Assembly (NCBI RefSeq): GCF_027409185.1 | Contig: NC_084462.1 | Coordinates: 2,710,578-2,774,577 of the forward strand | Origin: Cynocephalus volans | Lineage: Eukaryota; Chordata; Mammalia; Dermoptera; Cynocephalidae | Length of the DNA stretch: 64,000 nt | Direction of reading: 5' to 3' | Shown here: positions 52,500 through 64,000 of the stretch, in pieces | Numbering within the stretch: the first letter of the stretch is position 1 | Layout: the number at the start of each line of letters is the position of its first letter | The notes under the pieces: model-generated | What the model was told of the DNA's origin: nothing | Database searches by the model: none | Seen by the model: only the letters and a program-made list of their open reading frames with translations | Position numbers and translations under genes: made by a program

Positions 52500-54240
52500 G
52501 AAGAAAAAGGATGTTTAAAGTAAACAAACAAAAAACTGAGTTAGTGGAATCAAGGGCCAGGTGATATAAATAGCATTTCTCCCGTGGCTCAGCCTGGGAC
52601 TTTAGGAGAGGACTGCCAGTGCTGGGCGTTTGCTGTTTATACTCTCCCCCAACCCCTGCGCCTGTTGTCTATTTAAAAACATTGATGATATATTGAAATG
52701 CGTAGATGTTTGGAAAAGCTACTGCTTCTAGCAGTCAAGTGCAACTGTTGTTTTGACTACAGGATGGCTCTGATGTACAGGCTTTATTGAATTCTGCTGT
52801 TCACTTAATATATTATTCAGAAACCAAAAAAATGGTCGTCATCGTAATTACTGTGTAATGCTCAGCTGTGTATGGCAGTTTATTAAACCGTTCCCAGAAT
52901 GTTCAGCCTTTAGCCTGCTTCCTGCTTTATGTGGTTATAAATAGTACTACAGTGAATGTGGCCGTCCCATCTTTCTTTGGTGTGAGTTTGAATGATTTCC
53001 TTGGGGCGTGTGACTGAAAGTGGAATTACTGTGGCAGATCGGAAGCGTTTTCATGCATTCCTGTGACTCGACTGTCAAAACAGGATGAGAAGATGCACGT
53101 GGAAAGTTTTGTTCCCTCCCATCACTTTTATTCATTTTTTGTTTTCCCTCCTTAGAGTGTTTTCATGCCAGCACGAAGAGATGTGAACGTGTAGTACTTT
53201 CCTTTCCTGTAACACAGAGGTAGCAAATTCTGTGCACCGTCCTGTGCTTGCTTATTTGCTTGGCACTGTGTATTCCAGAGATCTTTACTTGCCAGGGTCC
53301 AGAGAGCTTCCTTGTTCTCTGTGCCCCACCAGGAAGCCCTCTACTGACCGATTAAGATATATAACTGGGATAAAACCTCAGAGCTGGGACTGCAGGAGCA
53401 AAGGAAAATGACACTTGTAAATTTGATCCATACTGCCAAGTCACCCTCCACGGGGTGACCCCTTTGCTCCAGTCCTGTGAAAGCGGACTGTGTCCCCACA
53501 GCCTCGCCGACAGACTGTGTTCTCAAACTTTTGGGTTTTGGCCAGTCTAATAGGTTAAGAAAAGGTATCATGGTGTTGTTACACTCTGCATTGCCGAGAG
53601 CGAGGTGGAGCATGTTTGTGCCATTGTTGTATTCTGAGAGCTGTTCTTGTTCTTTGCCCAGCGGCAGCATGTATGTTTTGAAGTTCCTTTTCCTTGGGGT
53701 TCTTCTGGTGCTTCCCATGTGAGGAAGTTTCTCAGGTCTGAAAGTTCTTCCTCTGTTTTCTGGGTCTTGCTGAGGGCCTCAGAGTCCACCCCCAGGGGCC
53801 TGCCACCCCCACCCTAAGAGTCTCAAAGGGTCTGGCCAATTTACATTTTCTCAATATTTATGAGGGTATCTGTTCTGTCACGTGCTTACTGGCATTGGGG
53901 GTTATCTTTTTACAAGTTTTTTTTTTTTTTTTTTTAGCTTCAGTGCATAAAGCCAGGTCCCAGGGTTGGGGTTGTTCTGTTTCTTTCTCCACCAACAAGA
54001 GGTAGCATGTGCTGTGTTTTTGCTGTCTTCATTCCATGTGAAGTCCACTTTTCTCTTTTCCTAGATTATCCCAGGGGTATTTACTGATGCTTTTTCTTTT
54101 TCTTTTTTTTTCTTACCACTATGCGAACAAGGATTGATGTTTTTTTGGAAAGTGTTCACAGCTCAAGAGTTCTTAACACTTTGTCTAAAGAGTTCTTAAC
54201 ACTTTGTCTAATTTGTAGATGTATTCTCCCCCAAGCCCGG
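52500..54240. other. Gene-free stretch with old LINE-like remnants
   Basis: A/T-richer DNA after EMC10. Text such as GGTTATAAATAGTACTACAG and GGCAGATCGGAAGCG resembles old LINE 3' regions; strand and family uncertain. A 23-base perfect tandem duplication (AGAGTTCTTAACACTTTGTC plus TAA) is near 54166-54211. No coding exon seen. Confidence 0.5.
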
Positions 54241-54242
54241 TC

Positions 54243-54340
54243 TTTTTTTTTTTTTCCAGCTGGCCAGTATGGGGATCTGAACCCTTGACCTTGGTGTTAC
54301 CAACACCGCCTCTAACCAAATGAGCTAACTGCCAGTCCCA
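54243..54340 (-). mobile_element. tRNA-derived SINE, monomer
   Basis: T-run, CCAGCTGGCCAGTATGGGGA, CCTTGACCTTGGTGTTACCA, CTCTAACCAAATGAGCTAAC, TGCCAGTCCC. Confidence 0.85.
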
Positions 54341-54599
54341 TCTCCCAGTCATTTGTAGGACTATCTGGTTATTTTTTAATGGATTGTGCTTTGGGATCTT
54401 TATGTATCTGATTACATTCTTTCTCTCTAAGACTTTTGATTGTTTTCAAGTTGTCAGTTATTCTGTGGTGAATTCTATGTATGGTGAATTCAGTGTCTGA
54501 GATTCTACAGGCTCCCCAGGGCTCTGTTCTTATTAAACTTTCTTCTGACCCTTGCCTGTCGCTGAAGAGCTTGTTCACTCTTTTGTCTTATTGACAGGG

Positions 54600-55830
54600 T
54601 CTCCAGGCACTTAGTACAAAACTGACAAGATACAGTAGGATCCACAGCAAAAAGCTTTCCATTTGCCCTTGCTCTGCCATCCAGTTCTCCTCCCTAGGGG
54701 CAGCCTGAGTTTTCTGTCACCTGATCATTGTTCTGGAGATGTTCTCTACATAACAAGCAAATGCACGTGTAGTTTTGCAAGAGTGTGTTGCTCTTGCTTT
54801 TTTTCCCATTCACTTGATGTAAGTTGGAGAGCTTTCCATTTCTGATATAAAGTACACCCTCATTCCGTGATATGGATGGCTCAGAGTTTATTTCATGGGT
54901 TCTGTTTTGGTGGATCTTTGGGTTGTTCCAAGCATCGCTGCAGGAATTCCCACCTTCCTGCATCATTTTGCACATGTGCATGTATCTGCGGAATGTGGCA
55001 AGATGGGGACTTACTTGCTGGGGGACAAAGGGTGTGTGTGTGCTTGTGATGTGTGCTGCCCCATTGCCACTCTGGGTCTCAGCCACACCCCTCTGCACTG
55101 GAGGTTCCAAACAGCCCTTCTTCATTAACAGTTCCCAAACCTATCTGCAGCTCAGACCACCCTCCTCATCTCTAGACCCACAGCCCTATCTGCCTCCTGG
55201 GCTCCTTCCCCAGGATGCGTCTCCCACCTACCCAGATTGGGTGCTCCTCCAGGGATCCTTATTCAAGTGGTGCTACCACCTGCCCACCTTCACAGACCAG
55301 AGTGCGGCTCTGCCCCAGTGACGTCCCTCTGCACACCATCATTTCTATCCCTCTAGTTCCTCCTGGCCTCATCCCTTCACTGCTGTCCCCATGGCCCTGT
55401 CCCTAGCTTAAGCCTCATCCTCTCCCACCTGGACCATCAGCCCAGCCTCTTCCCTGGCCTCCCAGCCACCAGTGTCCCTCCTCTAGTCCATCATTGGGGT
55501 TTTTCTGACACCAGAGCTGACCTCGCTGCTTCACTGCTCATGTCCTTCCATGGCCTGCTAGTACCCCTAGGACAAGTCTCAGCCCCTCAGACACGCATTT
55601 GAGGCCCTTAATTAATGAATCATATAGATACCACCAGGCCAGACCTCAGGCACTGTTCTCACACTCTCCCTTCCCCTCACAGCCCCATCCCTCCTTCCTC
55701 TTTCTGCCATCTCCCCTCTATCTCCACTGTCCTGACCCCCCCACTCAGCCCACATTCTCTCTCTGTTGGACCCTCACCCCAGCCTCATGACTTCTGGTTT
55801 AAGATGACATGAGAGCACCTGGCACTGAGC
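54600..55830. other. Gene-free stretch with LINE-like and L2-like text
   Basis: 54700-55010 looks like an old LINE fragment. 55120-55830 is C-rich L2-like text (CTCATGTCCTTCCATGGCCT, TCTGACACCAGAGCTGACC). Nothing coding found. Confidence 0.45.
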
Positions 55831-57060
55831 ATTTGTTCAGTGAAGGGATTGTGTACACCCCGTTTCTTGCTTCATCCCTTGAATGTCCTTCTTTGCCCCT
55901 TAAAATGTTGCCTGCTCCCTAGCAATGAAAAAGCTCCCCTCTTCCCAGCCTAGGGCTTCATATTGCCATTTAGATGTTTTTAGCAAATAGTTGCATGGCA
56001 AGCAATCCTTGAAAGTATAGAAGACTAGTTTTAGAATTTTGTAAGATTCTTTACTACCCCAGATTGTGGCTTCTGGAAACAATTCTACAGGTTTCTTTAT
56101 TTAACCCATCAGAGACTCCATGGTGAGGATCAGTGGCTAAATATTGGGGCCACTTTAGCTGTCAGTCCATCAGCCTCTGTACCCACCTTCCATTTAACAA
56201 GGCATAACAATATCATTACAAAGGAAACAAACTCAGTTTGGCCCAATCTCTGGAAATGGAGTCTCCAAAGCAAGCTCGTGTAAACCAAATCCGATTTTCC
56301 AACAATATAAGTCCCAGTTGCATTTCTGTGGGGATGCAGAAGAGAATCCACCCATAGAATGACTTGAAAACATGTGAAGTTCAGAGGTTTAAGTTAGCAT
56401 ACCAAGAAGCTTGCTGGGTGTGAATGTTTATATTTGATTAGCCACAAACATGTTCATTGTTACAGAATTTTACAAGTTCTCCCTTTCTTCCCTGTGGCTA
56501 CCCCGCCCCCCCCACCCCCAAGTCCTTCCTCCCCCAGGAATTCTAGTCACTGTTCTTGGGACCATTCTCAGTGTCTAATACAGCCGGGCTATAGTTCCAT
56601 CCTTTGCCAGTACGTGGCAGTAGAGGATTTCATGCAGTCTGAGAATATATCAGCCAGATCCTGGTGGCCCTTCTAGATGGAGAGAAGTGCCCTGCAGAAG
56701 GCACTGTTGGTCCTCTGGGCAAGGTAAGGGTTCCCACGAAGACTGTCCTAGCAGTTGCTGGTCTTCAGAAACACTGGGTGCCTATTTTTTTTCTCTTCTG
56801 TGAAATGAAAGTCGGGCGAGGTCCTCCCTCACTGATGTGCTCCATGCTGCTGGAGGAAGAGAAGATGGTGGAGGGTTGGGGAGAAGAATGGAGCAGAAGG
56901 TCATCATTGCCCTTCTCACCAAGCTCAGACAGAAGCCCAGGAGCCAACCCAGGGGGCCTACCAAGTTCTGGCCCTGCCACTTACGTGCTGAATGTCTGTA
57001 GGCAACTCATTTCCTGTTTCTGAGACTGTTTCTTGTTTCCTCCTTCCTGGGCCTATAGCA
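55830..57060. other. Gene-free stretch, nothing recognised
   Basis: Mixed-composition DNA without splice-bounded conserved frames, SINEs or RNA genes that I can recognise. Confidence 0.4.
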
Positions 57061-57079
57061 GGCTTTATTCCTCGAGGTA

Positions 57080-58500
57080 GTGTCCAGAGTCCAGGACAGA
57101 CAGAAAAAAGAGAGAGAGAATGTGTGTCACAAAGGTCCTTCCATTCCTGGGCTGGCCAGCTTCCTGCTACCAAGCCAGTTCAGGCCTCTGGGTGGACTCC
57201 AGCCTCATGCTCAGAACCTGGAAACCTCCAGCACCAAGGGCAGGAGAGGGAGAGTATCCCACAGGGTCAGGGTGCAGAGGGCTGGGCAGGGCAGGAGCCT
57301 CCCTGAGACAGGGAGAAGAAAAGGCTCAGAGGGAAGGAGGCCAGTGAGTTTGAGAACTTGGGGAGGGGAGGGAAGGGGAGAGGGAGAGACAGAAAAGAGA
57401 GAGACCAGAGAGAGAGGGAGAGAGCGTGAGAGAGCGAGAGAGTGGGAATGAAGAGGAGGATGCGAAGAGGAAGAGAGGAGACAGGTTCAGAGAGGGGAAG
57501 AAAGGAGGGAAGAGAGTGCAAGAAAAAGAAAAGAGAAAAGGGAGACCACACAGGGAGGGAAGGGAAGAGAAAGTGAGGAAAGAGAAGAAAGAGCACCAGG
57601 GAGGGAGAACTTGAGAGGGAAGGGACAGGCAGAGAGAGGAGAAAAGAAATGGACAGGAAGAGAAAAATGGAAGGGAAAGGTGGAGAAAGGGGAAAGACAG
57701 AAGGCAGAGAAGAGACGGAGAAGGGAGAGTCAGAAATGGGAGGAAAAGAAAAAAGGAAAGGAGAGAAGAGGGACAGAGGAAGGAGAAATAGGCTGTGTCA
57801 GAGAAGAGGGACAGGACAGACAGCCAGGACAGGAGAGAAAACAGAATGGGGATAAAGGAGGGAGAGGAGGAGGGGAAGGTTCGGAGCCAGGGAAAAGAGA
57901 AAGAGGAGGGAGATGGATAAGAAGGAAGAGAGAGACTATGAGATAGAGCAAAGCGGGGGAGAGGAGAAGAGGGGAAGAGGGCCAGAGGGGGCGAGGGTGC
58001 AAAAGGGGGAGCAGGAGAAGGAGAGAAAAGAAGAGTGACGGAGAAAGGAGAGAAAACGGGGCGAAAACGAGAGAGAGGAGAGAAAGCCAGGGAGGGGGGG
58101 GGTTGGGGGCGAAATGAAAGAGGGAGGCAGAGAGCTTGAGGGAGGAGAGGAAGAATCGAAATAGAGGGTAAAGAGAAATGGAGAGAGGAAGGAGGATTGG
58201 AGAGAAGGGGCCCGTGAAGGAGGAGAGGGAGGCAAGAGGGAGGGGAAGAGAAGCTGAGAGAAGGGAGTGAGAAGACCTGACGGAAGGGAGAGGGGAGAAA
58301 GGAGACGGATGGAAGGGAACAGAAAGAGAAGTGTGTGTGACAGAATGTGAAAGACAGAACAGGGAGGGAGGAAGAAAGAACAGCAGGAGAGAAGGGAAGG
58401 GGAGAGAGGAAAAAGGGAGCAAGGGAGAGACTAGGAGAGGTGAGAGAGTGAGAAGGGGAAAGAGGAGAGAAAGCGACAGGACAGAAAGAGTATAAAAAGC
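57080..58500. repeat. GA-rich polypurine tract, 1.4 kb
   Basis: Almost all G and A on the plus strand (GAGAGGGAGAGAGCGTGAGAG, AGAGGGAAGGGACAGG type), without a fixed period. Confidence 0.85.
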
Positions 58501-59930
58501 AGAGAAAGACTGAAAACGCCTCCCACATCCAGTAACAGTGGGCCAGGTCACTGGACCAACCCTGTAGCTGGAAACGGCTGGGAACCTGGATAAACTCTGA
58601 AAATCTTAAAAGCATCAAACTGCTGGCCAGACCATAGGAACACGTAGGTCAGCCTGAAGGGGATGGGAGCTCATCGAGGTGAGCAGCAGCCTGACGTCTT
58701 TGCTCCGAGGGATCTGTTGATCTGGGGAAATTTAAACTGTCCTTTGGATAGCCTTGATGATAAGGGGAACCCAAGGCCCTCACAGGGGGCCTGCAATGAG
58801 GGGACCCCAGTGAGCTCCAGCCCAGGGGAGGGTGGACAAGCCACCTCGAGGAGGTGCAGCCTGGGCCCAGATCCTCAAGTCTTGCCCCCAACGTCCAGCG
58901 GAACAATTGGGAAATCGCTATAGAGGAATATGCCTTCGGCCTAGTCCCGCAGGTCATTTCTCAGATCCAACGAGCAGCGCAGGGTCTCGAGTAACCAGGC
59001 ATGCAAGGAAAGAAGGACCATGAGCAAGAGTCAGTAGAAACAGTAAAAAGGACTGGCAAGCCCTTGGCTGCTGGAAAAGTCAGACACAGACTTTACGACG
59101 ACTATGCTCATAATACTAAAGAAAAAAAGCAAAAAACCAGGTCACTGATGTCAACAGGAGCAGGGCACACTATGAGAGAGAGAGAATAGAGGCATGAGGT
59201 AGAGAGGGAGAGGAAGACGAAGGCACAGAAGAGGGAGCAATTCCCGCCGTCCATGTTGTGACCTCCTGTGTGCTAACATGTTCTTCCAAGTCATGGGGTC
59301 ATGTCCTCGTGTCCCCATTAATGAACTGCAGACAGACAAGAATGTGCAGCTGTGGAGGAGACACACGAACTGATGGTCCCAGGCCGTGGGAGGACATGAG
59401 ACGATTTCGTAAGGACTGCAGGACCGATCGTCCGAGGCAGGATGGATGTCCCCAGCACGCGGACAAGCCGGTCCCTGTCCCGGCAGGTCGTCAGGCGGGG
59501 CCTGGGCCTCCGCGGCTGTGGCCGTCGCTGGGACAGGGAGGCCGGGCGGGGGTGAGGGGGAGGCTGGAAACACCAGGTATGGCAGCAGGTGTGGGAGGAA
59601 GACAGGCTGAGACAAGGAGGAGGGGAAAGTCGAGGACACTGAGAGGCAGTCGAAGAAAGGCAGGGGACGGTGCGGAGAGAGGCTGAGGGACGGCGAGGAG
59701 GACGGGTCAGGGCCAGGAGCGGAGCTTGGGGCTGAGGGAGGAACGTGGGGGAGGGGGAGGAGCGAGCAGTAGGGACATCTGTAGAAGGTACAGGAAACGT
59801 GAGTGAGCGCGCGGACAGGAGTGACAGGGAGTGGAGACCTCGTGGAGGTGACGGAGTGGGGTGGGCAGGGAAGTCGCGTGGGAGAAGCAGAGGGCGGAGC
59901 AGGTGCAGGCGAACGTGAGGACGGAGTGAA
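58500..59930. other. Unique-looking island between purine tracts
   Basis: Balanced composition from about 58510 to 59560, then a gradual rise in G/A. No conserved coding frame recognised. Confidence 0.4.
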
Positions 59931-62900
59931 GGGGAGAGGAGGAGTAGGGAGGAGGAGGGAGGAGGAGGGAGGAGAAGGGAGGAGGAGAGGAGGAGGAGGG
60001 AGGAGGAGGGAGGAGGAGAGGAGGGAGGAGGAGAGAAGGAGGAGGGAGGAGGAGAGGAGGGGAGGAGGGAGGAGGAGAGGAGGAGGAGAGGAGGGGAGGA
60101 GGGAGGGACGAGGAGGGGAGGAGGAGGGACGAGGAGGGGAGGAGGAGGGACGAGGAGGGAGGAGGAGGGAGGAGGAGGGAGGACGGAAGAGGAGGGAGGA
60201 GGAGAGGAGGGAGGAGGAGGGAGGAGGAGAGGAGGAGGGAGGAAAGGAGGAGGAGGGAGGAGGAGAGGAGGAGGAGAGGAGGAGGAGGGAGGAGGAGGGA
60301 AGAGGAGAGGAGGAGGAGGGAAGAGGAGAGGAGGAGGAGGGAGGAGGAGGGAGGAGGGAGGAGGAGGGGAGGAGGAGAGGAGGAGGAGGGAGGAGGAGAG
60401 GAGGAGGAGGGAGGAGAGGAGGAGGGGGGAGGAGGGAGGAGAGGAGGAGGGGGGAGGAGGAGAGGAGGAGGAGGGAGGAGGAGAGGAGGGAGGGAGGAGG
60501 AGGGAGGAGGAGAGGAGGGAGGAGGAGGGAGGAGGGAGGAGGAGAGGAGGGAGGAGGAGGGAGGGAGGAGGAGAGGAGGAGGAGAGGAGGGAGGGACGAG
60601 GAGAGGAGGAGGAGGGACGAGGAGGGGAGGAGGAGGGACGAGGAGGGAGGAGGAGGGACGAGGAGGGAGGACGGAAGAGGAGGGAGGAGGAGAGGAGGGA
60701 GGAGGAGGGAGGAGGAGAGGAGGAGGGAGGAAAGGAGGAGGAGGGAGGAGGAGAGGAGGAGGAGGGAAGAGGAGAGGAGGAGGAGGGAGGAGGAGGGAGG
60801 AGGAGGGGAGGAGGAGGGGAGGAGGAGGAGAGGAGGGAGGAGGAGGGAGGAGGAGAGGAGGAGGAGGGAGGAGAGGAGGAGGAGGGGGGAGGAGGAGAGG
60901 AGGAGGAGGGGGGAGGAGGAGAGGAGGAGGAGGGGGGAGGAGGAGAGGAGGAGGAGAGGAGGAGGAGGGAGGAGGAGGGAAGAGGAGAGGAGGAGGAGGA
61001 GAGGAGGAGGAGGGAGGAGGGGAGAGGAGGAGGAGGGAGGAGGGGGGAGGAGGAGAGGAGGAGGGAGGAGGAGGGAGGAGGAGAGGGGGAGGAGGGGAGG
61101 AGGAGGGATGAGGAGGGGAGGAGGAGGGACGAGGGGGGAGGAGGGAAGAGAGGGAGGAGGAGAGGAGGAGGAGGGAGGAGGAGAGGAGGAGAGGAGGAGG
61201 AGGGAGGAGGAGGGAGGAGGAGGGAGGAGGGAAGAGGAGGGGAGGAGGAGGAGGAGGAGGAGGGAGGAGGAGGGAGGAGGAGGAGGAGGAGGAGGGAGGA
61301 GGAGGGAGGAGGAGGAGGAGGAGGGAGGAGGAGGAGGAGGAGGGAGGAGGGAGGAGGAGGAGGGAGGAGGAGGAGAGGAGGAGGAGGGAGGAGGAGAGGA
61401 GGAGGAGGGAGGAGGAGAGGAGGAGGAGGGAGGAGGAGGAGGAGGAGAGGAGGAGGAGGGAGGAGGAGAGGAGGAGGAGAGGAGGAGGAGGAGGGAGGAG
61501 GAGGAGGAGGGAGGAGGAGGAGGAGGAGGAGGAGGAGGAGGGAGGAGGGAGGAGGAGGAGGGAGGAGGAGGAGGAGGAGGAGGAGGAGGAGGGAGGAGGA
61601 GAGAAGGAGGAGAGGAGGAGGAGAGGAAGAGAGGAGGAGGAGGAGGGAGGAGGAGAGGAGGAGGAGAGGAGGAGGAGGAGGGAGGAGGAGGAGGAGGGAG
61701 GAGGAGGAGGAGGGAGGAGGAGGAGGAGGAGGGAGGAGGGAGGAGGAGGAGGAGGAGGAGGAGAGGAGGGAGGAGGAGGAGGGAGGAGGAGGGAGGAGGA
61801 GGAGGGAGGAGGAGAGAAGGAGGAGAGGAGGAGGAGAGGAAGAGAGGAGGAGGAGGAGGGAGGAGGAGAGGAGGAGGAGGGAGGAGGAGAGGAGGAGGAG
61901 AGGAGGAAGAGAGGAGGAGGAGGAGGAGGAGGAGGGAGGAGGAGGAGGGAGGAGGAGGAGGAGGAGGAGGAGGGAGGGAGGAGGAGAGGAGGAGGAGAGG
62001 AGGAGGAGGAGGTGGAGGAGGGAGGAGGTGGAGGTGGTGAGGAGGGGTGGGAGGAGGGGGGAGGAGGGAGGAGGAGGTGGGAGGAGGGGGGAGGAGGAGA
62101 GGAGGAGGGGGGGGAGGGGGGAGGAGGAGGGAGGAGGGGGGAGGAGGAGGGGAGGAGGTGAGGTGGGGGGGAGGAGGGGAGGTGGTGTGGTGGAGGGAGG
62201 AGGAGGGAGGAGGGGAGGAGGGTGGAGGAGTGGAGGAGGTGGAGGTGAGGAGGTGGAGGGAGGAGGGTGGAGAGGAGGTGGAGGGAGGGAGGAGGAGAGG
62301 AGGTGGAGGAGGAGAGGTGGTGGGTGGGAGGTGGAGGAGGTGGTGGAGGGTGGGAGGTGGAGGGTGGAGGAGGGTGGGGAGGGAGGGTGGTGTGGTGATG
62401 GTGGGAGGAGGAGGGAGGTGGAGGGAGGTGGAGGGTGGAGGTGGGAGGAGGTGGTGGAGGAGGTGGGAGGAGGAGGAGGGTGGTGGTGGGTGGTGGGAGG
62501 TGGTGGAGTGGTGGGAGGGGTAGGTGGTGGGGGTGGTGAGGAGGTGGGAGGGGTGTGAGGAGGGGGGGAGGTGGGAGGAGGTGTGGAGGGTGGAGGAGGA
62601 GGAGGTGGAGGGGAGGAGAGGTGGAGGTGGGGGAGGAGGGGGTGGTGGGGAGGAGAGGAGGAGGGGGGAGGTGGGGGGAGGAGGTGGAGGAGGGGGGGAG
62701 GGAGGGAGGTGGGAGGAGGAGGAGAGGAGGAGGAGAGGAGGAGGAGGGAGGAGGAGGGAAGAGGAGAGGAGGAGGAGGGAGGAGGAGAGGAGGAGGAGGG
62801 AAGAGGAGGAGGAGGAGGGAGGAGGAGAGGAGGAGGGAGGAGGAGAGGAGGAGGGGGAGGAGAGGAGGAGGAGGGAGGAGGAGAGGAGGAGGAGGGAGGA

Positions 62901-63130
62901 GGAGAGGAGGAGGAGGGAGGAGGGAGGAGGAGAGGAGGAGGAGGGAGGAGGAGAGGAGGAGGAGGGAGGAGGAGAGGAGGAGGAGGGAGGAGGAGAGGAG
63001 GAGGAGGGGGAGGAGAGGGGGGGAGGAGGAGGGGGAGGAGAGGAGGAGGGGCAGGAGAGGAGGAGGAGGGAGGAGGAGAGGAGGAGGAGAGGAGGACGAG
63101 GGAGGAGGAAAAGGAAGAAGAGGAGGAGCA
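59930..63130. repeat. (GGA/GGAGGAGGGA)n polypurine satellite, 3.2 kb
   Basis: Plus strand is nearly pure purine. Basic words are GGA, GAGGGAGGA and GGAGAGGAGGA. 59935-62010 has only rare C or T (in GACGAGG and GATGAGG words); 62010-62640 shows GGTGG variants; 62640-63110 returns to GGA. Segments recur at larger spacing (see findings). The long frames on both strands are translations of this repeat. Confidence 0.95.
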
Positions 63131-63716
63131 GGAGGAGGAGGAGGCTGAGCAAGGGAAACAGGAAGGCACCGTGAGGGAAATCAGCGCGTGCAGGAAAGCG
63201 TGGCGCGTGCGCGTGACAGACATGGCGCTGGAGGGAAGCCCGCCAGGGTGGGAGGCGGAGAGCGGCAGAGGCCTGGGCCAGAGAAAGAAAGTGAAAGCAA
63301 GCGAGAGATGGGAGAGGGGAGGAGGGAAAAGAGAAGAGGAGGATGAGTGAGAAAGCCCTAGGGAGCAGGGCGAGAGGGAAGGGACAGGGTAAGGTAGAGA
63401 GAGAGAGAGAGAGAGGAAGAGGATGACAGAAGTGAAAGTGCATCTCTGGGCCCCACAACATGACCCACGCCGCATCCTGACCTCCTAAAGATGTTTTTTG
63501 TTAGAAAAAATGATCAAACATGAAATATGGAGGACACAAGGTCTACTGCGTAATCTGTGAGACACGAGTCACTGTAGTATGTCCTCTATAGGACAAACAT
63601 CACATTTTAAAAATAACCTGGAAATTAAAGATGAGGAAAGTTCAGAGGCCTCTTCCCTGGGGAGGCAGCTGGACCATTGAAGACCTTGTGTGAGGAGGCA
63701 GCAAATGGGGAGAGAG

Positions 63717-63754
63717 AGGTGTGTGTGTGTGTGTGTGTGTGTCTGTGTGTGTGT

Positions 63755-63786
<32 letters not shown>

Positions 63787-64000
63787 CTGTGTGTGTGTGT
63801 GTTGTGTGTGTGTGTGTGTGTGTGGTGTGTGTGTGTGTGTGTCTGTGTGGTGTGTGTGTCTGTGTGTGTGTGGTCTGTGTGTGTGTGGTCTGTGTGTGTG
63901 TCTGTGTGTGTGTGTGTGTGTGTGTGTCTGTGTGTGTGTGTGTTGTGTGTGTGTGTGTGTGTGTGGTGTGTGTGTGTGTGTGTCTGTGTGGTGTGTGTGT
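63717..64000. repeat. (TG)n microsatellite with long-range duplication
   Basis: TG repeat broken by TCTG, TTG and TGGTG variants; runs to the window edge. The pattern of breaks at about 63785-63855 returns at about 63926-64000. Confidence 0.95.

Noticed and set aside
57326-58618. 430 aa minus-strand frame rich in Ser/Phe/Leu/Pro
   Set aside because: Complement of the GA tract; low complexity and no conserved features.
59803-62040. 745 aa plus-strand frame of Glu/Arg/Gly
   Set aside because: Purine repeat cannot make stop codons easily apart from TGA/TAG needing T; open by composition.
59151-63475. Open frames of 1436 and 1385 aa on the minus strand, rich in Ser/Pro/Leu
   Set aside because: They are translations of the GGA satellite (TCC, CTC, CCT codons). 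Two overlapping frames are open at once, which repeats without stop-forming words do; no domain or splice context.
52500-64000. JOSD2 or another gene after EMC10
   Set aside because: I searched the frames for the Josephin-domain text recalled for JOSD2 and found none; the window ends before it.

Overview
The window is nuclear DNA of a placental mammal. It carries the gene block that in human lies at 19q13.33, in the same order and orientation: POLD1 (3' part, +), SPIB (+), MYBPC2 (+), GARIN5A/FAM71E1 (-), EMC10 (+). I rebuilt the exons by eye from GT..AG borders, reading-frame phase and recall of the human proteins. All phases close. MYBPC2 gives 28 coding exons and 1137 aa, SPIB 6 exons and 268 aa, EMC10 7 exons with two alternative ends (254 and 262 aa), and POLD1 its last 10 whole exons (389 aa). 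The lineage clue is the SINE set: about 14 tRNA-derived copies, both monomers resembling tRNA-Ile and dimers with a TATATA-containing joint, several with clear target-site duplications, and no Alu, B1, carnivore or ruminant SINEs. This resembles the CYN SINEs of colugos (Dermoptera, e.g. Galeopterus). That identification is from memory and is moderate.

Layout: 1-7537 POLD1 C-terminal exons; 7.6-8.6 kb short intergenic region and TATA promoter; 8651-14191 SPIB; 14.2-17.7 kb SPIB 3' region, then an orphan CpG-rich block with a CRE; 17783-40365 MYBPC2; 40.4-41.5 kb short spacer with a degenerate repeat; 41557-45444 GARIN5A on the minus strand; 45445-45787 CpG-rich bidirectional promoter; 45788-51747 EMC10; 52.5-64 kb gene-free, first old LINE remnants, then a purine-only desert (GA-rich from 57.1 kb, GGA satellite 59.9-63.1 kb, TG repeat to the end). 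The next gene in the human order (JOSD2) is not reached.

The genes do not form a pathway: replication polymerase, B-cell ETS factor, fast-muscle sarcomere protein, germ-cell Golgi/RAB2-type protein, ER membrane insertase subunit. Shared structure lies in the repeats. A 37-38 bp minisatellite resembling the chromosome-19 MSR1 family forms a 19-20 copy array in MYBPC2 intron 15 and sits as single or double units beside splice sites of POLD1, MYBPC2 and GARIN5A. Other points of note are a partial copy of the EMC10 terminal exon behind an acceptor-like sequence, a 230 bp duplication flanking EMC10 exon 3, an in-frame microduplication in SPIB, and a CRE cluster between GARIN5A and EMC10. I found no evidence of a wholly new gene system; the very long ORFs in the last 7 kb are artefacts of the purine repeats.
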